From JAHCHG01 sp041745765 (GTDB taxonomy: Bacteria; Acidobacteriota; Blastocatellia; Pyrinomonadales; Pyrinomonadaceae): a stretch of 64,000 nt of DNA. How positions within the stretch are numbered: the first letter of the stretch is position 1; each line of letters opens with the position of its first letter. Positions 54,525-61,915 of the stretch are shown piece by piece. The stretch covers positions 28,563 to 92,562 of the forward strand of contig JBGTIH010000191.1 of the NCBI GenBank assembly GCA_041745765.1, given 5' to 3'. Under the pieces are notes generated by a model, which had not been told where the DNA came from, made no database searches, and saw only the letters and a program-made list of their open reading frames with translations. Both the position numbers and the translations under genes were made by a program.

Positions 54525-55649
54525 ATGAACAATTTCAGATACAAATCTCTGCCGTATATTATCGCCGTTGCCGGAATTTCCCTGCTGACGCTTGTGATGT
54601 ATTCTCTACAGCCGCAGATTAATCCGATCACGGTTTCACTTTTTTTACTTCTTCTCATACTTTTTATTGCGACATTTTTCGGAAGCCGAACGGCAATTTT
54701 TGCATCGGTTCTGGCAATGTTAAGTTTGAATTTCTTTTTTTTGCCGCCAGTCGGAACTTTAACGATTTATCATTCCGAAAACTGGATCGCTTTGGTCGCC
54801 TTTTTAGCCGTTTCCCTGACTGCCGGGCAACTTTCGGCAAAAGCCAAAAAACGTGCTGAAGAAGCCGAACGTCTTTACAGCGAACTCCAAACAGCCTTTA
54901 AAAAAGCGAGTGAAGCCGAAGCCTTTAAACAAAGTGAAAAATTGAAATCCGCACTTTTAGATGCCGTAACACACGATCTCCGAACTCCTTTAACCTCAAT
55001 TAAAGCTTCAGTTACAACGTTGATTGACCTTTCCGGTGAAGACCATACAATCAAACTCGACGATGCGGAATTAAAGGAATTTTTAGAAATTATCAATGAA
55101 GAAACCGACCGCTTGAATCAATTTATCGAAAACATCGTCGCTCTGGCAAAAATCGAGGCTAAGGCTCTGCACATCAGAAAAAGGGAAACAGAAATCGAAG
55201 AAATCTTGTCGAATGCTGTAGAACGGGCTAAAAATTCTCTAACCGATTTTATGATTGAATTAGATTTACCCGATGATCTGCCGACTGTTATTGTTGACGC
55301 TCAATGGATTTCAGAAGTCGTTTATACACTTTTGGATAATGCCGTAAAATACTCGGCAGAGAAAAAGGAAATAAGAATTTCAGCGCGGTGCAAATCACAC
55401 AAATATTTGGAAATTTCTGTTGAAGACAAAGGACGTGGTGTTGCGCCGGAGATCCGCTCAAAAATATTCGATAAATTTTTTCGCCAAAACCAAGACGATA
55501 TTCACACAACTTCAGGCGGCATCGGACTCGGTTTGGCAATCGCAAAAGGAATTATCGAATCGCAGGGCGGAAATATCCGAGTCGAAGACGGACGAGATGA
55601 ATACATAACGAGATTCATTTTTCAAATTCCGGTCGGGAATAAACGTTGA
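54525..55649 (+). CDS. Sensor histidine kinase, KdpD C-terminal type
   Basis: A 374-residue membrane kinase. The N-terminal DUF4118-type domain has four helices (IAVAGISLLTLVMYSL, TVSLFLLLLILFIATFFG and so on), as in KdpD. The HisKA phospho-acceptor is in DAVTHDLRTPLTSIKAS; the ATPase has DNAVKYSAEKKEI, EDKGRGVAPEI and GGIGLGLAIAKG. The large N-terminal KdpD and UspA domains of E. coli KdpD are absent. The response regulator follows 49 nt later, and the Ktr potassium transporter after that, which fits a potassium-sensing role (inferred). Confidence 0.9.
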   Translation: MNNFRYKSLPYIIAVAGISLLTLVMYSLQPQINPITVSLFLLLLILFIATFFGSRTAIFASVLAMLSLNFFFLPPVGTLTIYHSENWIALVAFLAVSLTAGQLSAKAKKRAEEAERLYSELQTAFKKASEAEAFKQSEKLKSALLDAVTHDLRTPLTSIKASVTTLIDLSGEDHTIKLDDAELKEFLEIINEETDRLNQFIENIVALAKIEAKALHIRKRETEIEEILSNAVERAKNSLTDFMIELDLPDDLPTVIVDAQWISEVVYTLLDNAVKYSAEKKEIRISARCKSHKYLEISVEDKGRGVAPEIRSKIFDKFFRQNQDDIHTTSGGIGLGLAIAKGIIESQGGNIRVEDGRDEYITRFIFQIPVGNKR

Positions 55650-55698
55650 TTTTATTTTTTATTTTTCACTTTTTTATTTTACCTTTTATTTTTTGTAT

Positions 55699-56388
55699 AT
55701 GGATTCGAGAAAAATTTTAGTGGTTGATGATGAATACCAGATCACACGGGTCTTAAAGCGGAGTTTGCAGGCTCACCGCTACGATGTGAGATCGGCTTTC
55801 GACGGTAAAACCGCACTCGAAACTTTAAACGATTTCCATCCTGATTTGCTGATCACCGATCTTTCGATGCCGGAAATGAACGGCATCGAACTCTGCCAAG
55901 AAGTTCGCAAAATCTCAAAAATCCCGATCATCGTTTTGTCGGTCAAAGGTGAGGAAAAAACAAAAGTCGAAGCTCTCGATGCCGGAGCGGACGATTATAT
56001 TACAAAACCATTCGGAATGAACGAATTACTCGCCAGAGTGCGTGCCGCCTTTCGCCGTCTGCCTGAACCGAATAATGAAAAATCGAAAATCACCGCCGGA
56101 GATTTTGAAATAGATTTAGCGGCGCACAGTGCTTTTCTGAAAAACGAGGAAATTCATCTTACGCCGAAGGAATTTGAACTTCTGACATATCTGGTCAAAA
56201 ATCACGGCAAAGTTTTAACTCACAGAACTTTGCTCGCCGCTGTTTGGGGCGTTGAATTTACCGGACAAACAGAATATCTGCGGGTTTTTGTCGGCAATCT
56301 CCGAAAAAAAATCGAAAAAGACACTTCGAGTCCAAAATACATCCTGACAGAACCCTGGATAGGCTATCGGTTTAATTCTTCAAATTAA
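55699..56388 (+). CDS. Response regulator, KdpE/OmpR type
   Basis: 229 residues from the ATG at 55699. The receiver domain has the acidic pair in VVDDEYQ, the phospho-acceptor Asp in LLITDLSMPEMNG, and Lys in ITKPFGMNELLARV. The C-terminal winged helix has LTPKEFELLTYLVKNHGKVLTHRTLL and the tail TEPWIGYRF, typical of KdpE. It pairs with the kinase just upstream and probably controls the KtrB/KtrA genes or similar loci. Confidence 0.9.
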   Translation: MDSRKILVVDDEYQITRVLKRSLQAHRYDVRSAFDGKTALETLNDFHPDLLITDLSMPEMNGIELCQEVRKISKIPIIVLSVKGEEKTKVEALDAGADDYITKPFGMNELLARVRAAFRRLPEPNNEKSKITAGDFEIDLAAHSAFLKNEEIHLTPKEFELLTYLVKNHGKVLTHRTLLAAVWGVEFTGQTEYLRVFVGNLRKKIEKDTSSPKYILTEPWIGYRFNSSN

Positions 56389-56481
56389 TCCATTTTAACA
56401 AGTAGTTAGGAGTAGAAAAATTATTTTAACGATCATAGAGTTTTCGCTAAACAATTGCATTTTTCGGCTATACAATTTATT

Positions 56482-56516
56482 GACTTAAGACTTAAGACTT
56501 ATTACTCAGGACTTCC
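56482..56516. repeat. Heptamer tandem repeat (GACTTAA type)
   Basis: Units GACTTAA, GACTTAA, GACTTAT, TACTCAG, GACTTCC in 7-nt phase, in the spacer before the potassium transporter gene. Confidence 0.75.
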
Positions 56517-56594
56517 TGCTTACTTTACCCGTCTTTATGAAATCTTTATAACTTTTGTGAGATGATTCTGATTTCAATGAAATAAGTGTCATCA

Positions 56595-58373
56595 ATGAGT
56601 GTCCTTCAAAATTTCCTTAAAACTCTTTTTATCAACGGTTTAATACACAAAATAGCTTTCTGGTTGGGTATTTTAACGTTCATTCTGCTTATTTTTGATT
56701 TCGGATTTCCACATTCGACCGAGACGACGTGGGTTTTATTTCGACTGTATTTATTAACCCTTTTAAGCGGAATACTTTCAGAAACCAACCGTTTTATCGG
56801 TAAAAAAGCACATACAAACTTCGGTGTCTTACTATTTGATGTTCTAAGCATTGTTTTTTTGACAATTTTGCTGATCGCTCAATTCGGTTTTTTTGAAGGA
56901 ATTTCCTTTTTGGGATTTTATGTAAATTCAGCGTGGGTTTATACGGCGATAATTCTTATTTTTCTGCGAGAGGTCTTTTCCATTAAATTAGATTTGAAAA
57001 GAAGCTATATCAATCCGGCACAGCTTTTTATACTCAGTTTTTTAAGCATTATTTTTATCGGCACCTTTCTTTTGATGTTGCCGAATTCGACCTATCAAGG
57101 AATCTCTTTTATTGACGCTTTATTTACGGCAACAAGCGCAGTATGTGTAACCGGATTAATCGTAGTGGATACGGGAAGTTATTTTACACAGCTCGGACAG
57201 ACGATTATTTTATCACTGATTCAGATTGGCGGACTCGGTATTATGACGTTTGCCAGCTATTTCAGTTACTTTTTTCGCGGCAACACGACGTATGAAAATC
57301 AGATTATTCTGAAAGATATGACTAATGCCGAAAAACTCGGCGAAGTTTTCAACACGTTAAAAAAAATCATTTTGGTAACTTTTTCCATTGAAGCGGTCGG
57401 ATTTTTGATTATCTATAATTCACTGGATAAAAATGTGCTTCCAGATATTTCCGATCGGCTGTTTTTTTCGATTTTCCACGCTGTTTCCGCCTTTTGCAAC
57501 GCCGGTTTTTCCACTCTTTCAAACAGTTTATATCAAATTGAATTCCGCTTTAATTATCTGCTTCATCTAACAATCGCCGGGCTTTTTATTATCGGAGGGT
57601 TGGGGTTTCCGATAGTTTTTAATTTACTGAAATACTTGAAATATCTGTTGACAAAACGGTTTTTCAGCTTTGGAAAAAAGTCGAATCTGCATATTCCCTG
57701 GATTTTAAATCTCAACACCCGAATTGTCATCATTACTTCGCTTATTTTAACCATTACGGGAACTTTGCTTTTTTTCGTTTTGGAATATAACAACACGCTG
57801 GCGGAGCATAACGGATTCGGGAAAATTGTAACGGCTTTTTTCGGCGCGACAACGCCGCGCACAGCGGGTTTTAACAGCGTTGATACGGCAGCTTTGAGTT
57901 TTCCTACGTTGATGATTATTTTTTTATTAATGTGGATCGGAGCTTCGCCCGCATCAACCGGCGGAGGCATTAAAACCAGCACTTTTGCTATCGCATTCCT
58001 TAATTGTTTGAGTTTGGCAAAGGGTAAAACCCGTTTGGAAATTTACCGGCGCGAAATTGCCGATGTCTCCGTAAAACGAGCATTTGCAATAATGTTTCTC
58101 TCGCTTTTGATAATCGGTTTGGCGGTTTTTCTGATTTCCGCCTTTGACAGCGAAAAAGAATTGTTGAGTATTGCTTTTGAATGTTTTTCTGCTTACAGCA
58201 CGGTCGGGTTAAGCGTCGGAATTACATCGAGTCTCAGCGAGCCGAGCAAACTTGTTATTATTTTTGTTATGTTTATCGGCAGAGTAAGTATGCTTTCCAT
58301 TCTGATCGCACTTGTTAAAAAATCTCAACAACTAAACTATCGTTACCCGACTGAAGAAATCTTGATTAACTAA
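56595..58373 (+). CDS. KtrB/TrkH family potassium channel subunit
   Basis: A 592-residue membrane protein (in-frame GTG at 56586 also possible). About ten helices with four selectivity-filter repeats: TSAVCVTGL, AFCNAGFST, TPRTAGFNS and AYSTVGLSV, each with the key Gly. This is the pore part of a potassium uptake system; the N-terminal 150 residues are an extra hydrophobic region. The regulatory subunit gene follows 6 nt later. The two-component genes upstream suggest regulation by potassium or turgor. Confidence 0.9.
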   Translation: MSVLQNFLKTLFINGLIHKIAFWLGILTFILLIFDFGFPHSTETTWVLFRLYLLTLLSGILSETNRFIGKKAHTNFGVLLFDVLSIVFLTILLIAQFGFFEGISFLGFYVNSAWVYTAIILIFLREVFSIKLDLKRSYINPAQLFILSFLSIIFIGTFLLMLPNSTYQGISFIDALFTATSAVCVTGLIVVDTGSYFTQLGQTIILSLIQIGGLGIMTFASYFSYFFRGNTTYENQIILKDMTNAEKLGEVFNTLKKIILVTFSIEAVGFLIIYNSLDKNVLPDISDRLFFSIFHAVSAFCNAGFSTLSNSLYQIEFRFNYLLHLTIAGLFIIGGLGFPIVFNLLKYLKYLLTKRFFSFGKKSNLHIPWILNLNTRIVIITSLILTITGTLLFFVLEYNNTLAEHNGFGKIVTAFFGATTPRTAGFNSVDTAALSFPTLMIIFLLMWIGASPASTGGGIKTSTFAIAFLNCLSLAKGKTRLEIYRREIADVSVKRAFAIMFLSLLIIGLAVFLISAFDSEKELLSIAFECFSAYSTVGLSVGITSSLSEPSKLVIIFVMFIGRVSMLSILIALVKKSQQLNYRYPTEEILIN

Positions 58374-58379
58374 ATATTT

Positions 58380-59069
58380 ATGAAATATATCATTGTTGGA
58401 CTCGGAAATTTTGGTGCTTCCTTAGCTGAAAAACTTACTAAGGAAGGTAATGAAGTAATTGGTTTGGACAATAGCATAAACAAGGTCGAAGCATACAAAG
58501 AAAAAATTTCACACACTATTTGTATGGATTCTACTGACCAACTTACGATGTCAGGTCTTCCATTGAAAGATACGGACATCGCAATTGTCGCCATCGGCGA
58601 GGACAAAGGCGCGAATATTATGACGACGGCAATCTTAAAAAATCTGAAAGTCAAAAGATTGATCAGCCGCGCCATAAATTCACTGCACGAGACGGTTTTG
58701 GAAGCGATCGGCGTTGACGAAATTGTCCATCCCGAAGAGGAAACGGCTGAAAGACTGGCAAAAAGATTGTGTTTTACGGGAGTTCTCGATTCATTCGAGA
58801 TTACGGGAGATTACAGCATTGTCGAAATTGCCGTTCCGAATCAATATGCGGGCAAAACTCTGGAACAAATCGGTCTGCGAAGAAAACACAATATTGTTGT
58901 GTTGACGACGATGAAAATTATCGAAGAAAAAAATATTTTGGGAATGAAGAAAAAAGTTAAAAAAGTTCAAGAAGTAGCTTCGCCGCAAACTGTTCTTAAT
59001 CATAATGATACGATGATTATCTACGGAGACAACAAAGACATTAAACGGCTGCTTGATAAAAAAGATTAA
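58380..59069 (+). CDS. KtrA/TrkA family potassium channel gating subunit
   Basis: A 229-residue soluble protein with an RCK-N Rossmann domain (KYIIVGLGNFGASLAEKL, with Asp50-like acidic residue in IGLDNS) and an RCK-C domain (about 140-229: YAGKTLEQIGLRRKHNIVV). It binds NAD(H)/ATP and c-di-AMP in relatives and gates KtrB. The 6-nt distance from ktrB supports the pair. Confidence 0.9.
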   Translation: MKYIIVGLGNFGASLAEKLTKEGNEVIGLDNSINKVEAYKEKISHTICMDSTDQLTMSGLPLKDTDIAIVAIGEDKGANIMTTAILKNLKVKRLISRAINSLHETVLEAIGVDEIVHPEEETAERLAKRLCFTGVLDSFEITGDYSIVEIAVPNQYAGKTLEQIGLRRKHNIVVLTTMKIIEEKNILGMKKKVKKVQEVASPQTVLNHNDTMIIYGDNKDIKRLLDKKD

Positions 59070-59168
59070 AACTCGATTGGTCAGTTAAAGAAGACTTTTC
59101 ACATTTTATCTGACGGCAAATCCGCTTGATTGTTCACTTTTGCCTTTTTGTTGTAGAATTTTGAGTGT

Positions 59169-60266
59169 ATGAAAGTGGCAATTGAACAAGTAGATTTAGC
59201 GCGGAAAGCGTTCGAACAGGAGTTTGAACGCTTTGACGTATTGCGTTCGGCGAACGGTGATTTGGGTTTGGCGGAAGCCGAGGGTTTATCAAAGGATTTA
59301 GCGGAAATTCGGATCAAACATACGGGCAAAAAATCGGCGATTTCCGGCTTGAATCGTTTGATCGGACAAGCTGCACCGGAAGAACGCGCTTCGGTCGGGA
59401 AATTGATCCAGACGCTCAATGCGGAAGTTAATCAATCAATTTCGGACGCGGAAAACTCGCTCAAAACCTTGATCGAAAACGTGAAAACCGAGCGCGAAAG
59501 ATTGGACGTAACACTTCCCGGTCGCCGCATTCGCGTCGGTCATCTGCACCCGATCACACTTTTGCGCCAAAAGATCGAAGATATTTTCGTTTCTTTAGGT
59601 TATGCCATCGAAGACGACCGCGAGATCGAAACCGATTATTACAATTTCGACGCGCTCAACATTCCCGAAGGTCATCCGGCAAGAGAATCACAGGACACTT
59701 TTTATACGACGGACGGTTTCGCGCTTCGTTCGCAGACTTCGACCGTGCAGATCCGCGCGATGGAACGGCGCGGCGCGCCCTTGAGAATCATCGCGCCGGG
59801 CAGAGTTTTCCGCCGCGACACGCCAGATATGACGCATACGCCGATGTTTCACCAGATCGAAGGTCTGTGCGTTGACAAAGGAATTACGATGGCGCATCTG
59901 AAAGGCACGGTTCAGGAATGGCTAAAAAGATTATTCGGAAAAGACACAAAAATTCGCTTGCGCCCGAGTTACTTCCCTTTCACCGAACCGAGCGCGGAAT
60001 TCGATTTTTCCTGCTTCAAATGCGGCGGAACAGGCACGTTTGACGGCGACAGATGCCGCCCGTGCAAAGGTTCGGGCTGGATCGAACTCGGCGGTTCGGG
60101 AATGGTTCATCCGAATGTTTTGAGAGCCTGCAATGTTGACCCGACCGTTTATTCCGGCTTCGCCTTCGGCTTCGGCTTGGAAAGAATGTGCGCTCTGATG
60201 TATTCGCTCGACGATATTCGTTTGATGTTCGAGAACGATGTCAGATTTTTAGAACAATTCAAATAA
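59169..60266 (+). CDS. pheS: Phenylalanine-tRNA ligase alpha subunit
   Basis: A 365-residue class II synthetase subunit. An N-terminal coiled coil (1-100) is followed by the catalytic core: HPITLLRQKIEDIFVSLGY, TDYYNFDALNIPEGHPAR in parts, MFHQIEGLCVDKG (motif 2 region), a zinc-ribbon-like insert CFKCGGTG and CRPCKGSG, and the motif 3 end FGLERMCALMYSLDDIRLMF. The usual partner pheT does not follow; instead xisH starts 2 nt after the stop. The last about 40-80 nt of this gene are copied downstream several times. rplT and pheS are often close; here the Ktr and two-component module lies between. Confidence 0.95.
   Translation: MKVAIEQVDLARKAFEQEFERFDVLRSANGDLGLAEAEGLSKDLAEIRIKHTGKKSAISGLNRLIGQAAPEERASVGKLIQTLNAEVNQSISDAENSLKTLIENVKTERERLDVTLPGRRIRVGHLHPITLLRQKIEDIFVSLGYAIEDDREIETDYYNFDALNIPEGHPARESQDTFYTTDGFALRSQTSTVQIRAMERRGAPLRIIAPGRVFRRDTPDMTHTPMFHQIEGLCVDKGITMAHLKGTVQEWLKRLFGKDTKIRLRPSYFPFTEPSAEFDFSCFKCGGTGTFDGDRCRPCKGSGWIELGGSGMVHPNVLRACNVDPTVYSGFAFGFGLERMCALMYSLDDIRLMFENDVRFLEQFK
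60191..60266 (+). repeat. pheS 3' end, parental copy (A) of the tail repeat
   Basis: The segment coding CALMYSLDDIRLMFENDVRFL and the stop is the source of the downstream copies. 60222-60261 is identical at 40 of 40 positions to 61035-61074. Confidence 0.85.
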
Positions 60267-60268
60267 AT

Positions 60269-60685
60269 ATGTCGGCAAAAGATAAATTTCACGATGCAGT
60301 AAAAAATGCGCTTGTTAAAGATGGTTGGACAATTACGCATGATCCTTTTCGTTTAGATTTCGGTTTTACCGATACATACATTGATTTGGGGGCGGAAAAG
60401 TTTATAACTGCCGATAAAGATGATGAAAAAATTGCCATTGAAATTAAAAGTTTTATCAGCAAATCCGAACTTTACGAATTTTACACGGCACTCGGTCAAT
60501 TTCTGGGCTATCGAATGGCATTGAAAAGAGTCGAACCTGAAAGAGTTTTATTTTTAGCCGTTCCCAAGGAAACATACAATAATCTATTTCACCAAACCAT
60601 TATTTCCGATTTAGTGTTGGAAAACAATGTCAAAATAATTGTGTATAATTCAGTTAAAGAGGTAATTGAAGAATGGAAAAAATAG
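60269..60685 (+). CDS. xisH: XisH-like protein
   Basis: A 138-residue protein. SAKDKFHDAVKNALVKDGW, DPFRLDFGFTDTYIDLGAEK in parts, and IAIEIKSFISKSELYEFYTALGQF are hallmark blocks of XisH, a restriction-endonuclease-like fold with the acidic residue and ExK pair visible (IDLGAEK, EIKSF). XisH and XisI were first described as factors needed for fdxN-element excision in Anabaena, but such pairs occur widely in cyanobacteria and other bacteria with no such element. It starts 2 nt after pheS and overlaps xisI by 13 nt. Confidence 0.92.
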   Translation: MSAKDKFHDAVKNALVKDGWTITHDPFRLDFGFTDTYIDLGAEKFITADKDDEKIAIEIKSFISKSELYEFYTALGQFLGYRMALKRVEPERVLFLAVPKETYNNLFHQTIISDLVLENNVKIIVYNSVKEVIEEWKK

Positions 60686-61011
60686 AAAAATACCGCCAAT
60701 TCGTGCAAGAGGTTTTAACCGAAATTGCAAAAATAAAAGGCGTTTTGCCTGAAATTGAAACGCAGTTGATTTTTGATACAAAACGCGATCATTACCAGAT
60801 TGTCCGCGTCGGCTGGCGAGATTTAGACAGAACCTACGGAGTACCGATTCATATTGATATTAAAAACGATAAAATATGGATACAGCAAAATATGACCGAT
60901 TACGATTTTATTGAAGATTTACTCGAAAAAGGTATTCCGAAAGAAGATATTGTTTTGGCATTTCATCCGCCGTATAAAAGACCTTATACGGGTTTTGGAG
61001 TCGGCGTTTAA
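60673..61011 (+). CDS. xisI: XisI-like protein
   Basis: A 112-residue partner of XisH. KIEKYRQFVQEVL, EIETQLIFDTKRDHYQIVRVGW in parts, DIKNDKIWIQQN and FHPPYKRPYTGFGVG are the family blocks. The start overlaps the end of xisH, indicating translational coupling. Immediately after the stop comes a copy of the pheS tail. Confidence 0.92.
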   Translation: MEKIEKYRQFVQEVLTEIAKIKGVLPEIETQLIFDTKRDHYQIVRVGWRDLDRTYGVPIHIDIKNDKIWIQQNMTDYDFIEDLLEKGIPKEDIVLAFHPPYKRPYTGFGVGV

Positions 61012-61078
61012 TTTATTCAGTCGATCGTTCTTGATTGATGTTCGAGAACGATGTCAGATTTTTAGAACAATTCAGGTA
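61012..61078 (+). repeat. pheS tail repeat, copy B
   Basis: 61035-61074 is identical to 60222-60261; the upstream 20 nt (TTTATTCAGTCGATCGTTC) match the pheS sequence partly. The copy ends TTCAGGTAAC and is followed directly by the ATG of the next gene. Confidence 0.9.
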
Positions 61079-61080
61079 AC

Positions 61081-61416
61081 ATGGAAAAGATAAAAACTGA
61101 GGCTCAATTTGAAAAAGTTTTGCTTTTGGAAAAAGCAATGGTTTTTATCTTTTTTGACTGGTCAGGACAAGCTCATTTATCAAAAAAAGTTTTATCCGAA
61201 TGGGAAAGTAAAGCTGAACTTCAAATTCCATTATTTGAATTAGACCCGGACGACTTAACATCAGTTTCAAAGTGGGTTTTGGAAGAAGTTAAAGAAAGAG
61301 GTGGTTACGGCTCACTTATTTGGCTAAAAAACGGAAAAATTTCAGGAATTGAAATGAATGTTGGAAATTCCGAGTTTTCTGAATTAGAAAGAAAAACTGG
61401 TGAATTGTTTAGTTAA
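61081..61416 (+). CDS. Thioredoxin-like fold protein without CxxC
   Basis: A 111-residue soluble protein. AMVFIFFDWSGQAHLS corresponds to the thioredoxin active-site strand but lacks the CxxC pair (WSGQ in its place). IPLFELDPDDLTSVSKW, YGSLIWLKNGKISG and ERKTGELF complete the fold. A role as a binding rather than a redox protein is inferred. It starts 2 nt after tail copy B, so it uses that copy as its leader. Low GC. Confidence 0.5.
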   Translation: MEKIKTEAQFEKVLLLEKAMVFIFFDWSGQAHLSKKVLSEWESKAELQIPLFELDPDDLTSVSKWVLEEVKERGGYGSLIWLKNGKISGIEMNVGNSEFSELERKTGELFS

Positions 61417-61427
61417 TAAACTGTGTT

Positions 61428-61508
61428 ATGAGTTGAGCGACCGCTTACATTGCAAAATTGAAATCGGAACAGTTTTGCACGGGTGAGCCGATAAAGAATT
61501 TTAGAGTT
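61428..61508 (+). pseudogene. Decayed start of an S24-like gene
   Basis: ATGAGTTGAGCGACCGCTTACATTG in parts matches the 5' end of the intact S24-like gene at 63007 (ATGAGTTGGGCGACCGC...), with an in-frame TGA at the third codon (TGG to TGA). After about 40 nt the match jumps across a deletion of about 60 nt and continues over ACAGTTTTGCACGGGTGAGCCG to GAATTTT. It is not translatable. Confidence 0.75.
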
Positions 61509-61527
61509 TTTTTGAACAATTCAGGTA
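61503..61527 (+). repeat. pheS tail repeat, copy C (short, weak)
   Basis: TTTTTTTGAACAATTCAGGTAA matches in part the end of copy B (TTTTTAGAACAATTCAGGTAA) at 61511-61527. Only about 15 nt are exact, so it may be a remnant. Confidence 0.5.
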
Positions 61528-61548
61528 AAATAGTTTTGAGGTAAATTT

Positions 61549-61758
61549 ATGCAAGTTACAACCATCGAAGGCGTTGTCAAAAACGGAAAGATTCATTTGT
61601 CGGAAGACATCAAACTTCCTGAAGCGGCAAAAGTCTATGTCGTTGTGCCGAATATGGAAAAACGTACTGCGAAAATTATGAGTCCGCGACTTGTCAATAA
61701 ATCGGACGCCGCAAAGTTTGTGAAAACGGTTGAGGAAGACACAAACGATGAAATATGA
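61549..61758 (+). CDS. AbrB/DUF104-like antitoxin-like protein
   Basis: A 69-residue protein. TIEGVVKNGKIHLSEDIKLPE and AKVYVVVPN form a swapped-hairpin-like entry, and the end has SPRLVNKSDAAKFV. The pattern resembles small DNA-binding antitoxin-type proteins that are paired with a retropepsin-like or toxin gene. Here the second gene begins inside its last codons (ATGA-type overlap) but is cut off. The leader is tail copy C. Family call moderate. Confidence 0.55.
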   Translation: MQVTTIEGVVKNGKIHLSEDIKLPEAAKVYVVVPNMEKRTAKIMSPRLVNKSDAAKFVKTVEEDTNDEI

Positions 61759-61828
61759 CGAAACATTCGATCCGCCCGCGCCGATTGCCGAAAATTTATA
61801 CAAAATACACAAACGGGCGAGCAAATAA
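61748..61828 (+). pseudogene. Truncated aspartic-protease-like partner
   Basis: A 26-residue frame beginning KYDETFDPPAPIAE, the typical N-terminus of retropepsin-like proteins that pair with the preceding small gene, but the frame ends at 61828, just where pheS tail copy D begins. The catalytic DTGA region is absent. It was probably truncated by a later insertion event. Confidence 0.5.
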
Positions 61829-61915
61829 GTACGCTCTGATTTATTCGCTCAATCGTTTTCATTTGATGTTCGAGAATAATCTCAGATTTTTGTAACAGTT
61901 TAACTAAATACTATG
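61829..61915 (+). repeat. pheS tail repeat, copy D (diverged)
   Basis: ACGCTCTGATTTATTCGCTC, then TTGATGTTCGAGAATAATCTC and AGATTTTTGTAACAG, follow the pheS 3' end (CGCTCTGATGTATTCGCTC... TTTTTAGAACAATTC) with scattered changes. It still reads YALIYSLNRFHLMFENNLRFL in one frame. It leads directly into the TlpA-like gene (ATG 61913). Confidence 0.85.

Noticed and set aside
60191..61915. pheS tail copies considered as ordinary terminators
   Set aside because: They have no stable hairpin with a T run; copy B is exact for 40 nt including coding sequence, and copy D keeps a pheS-like reading frame.
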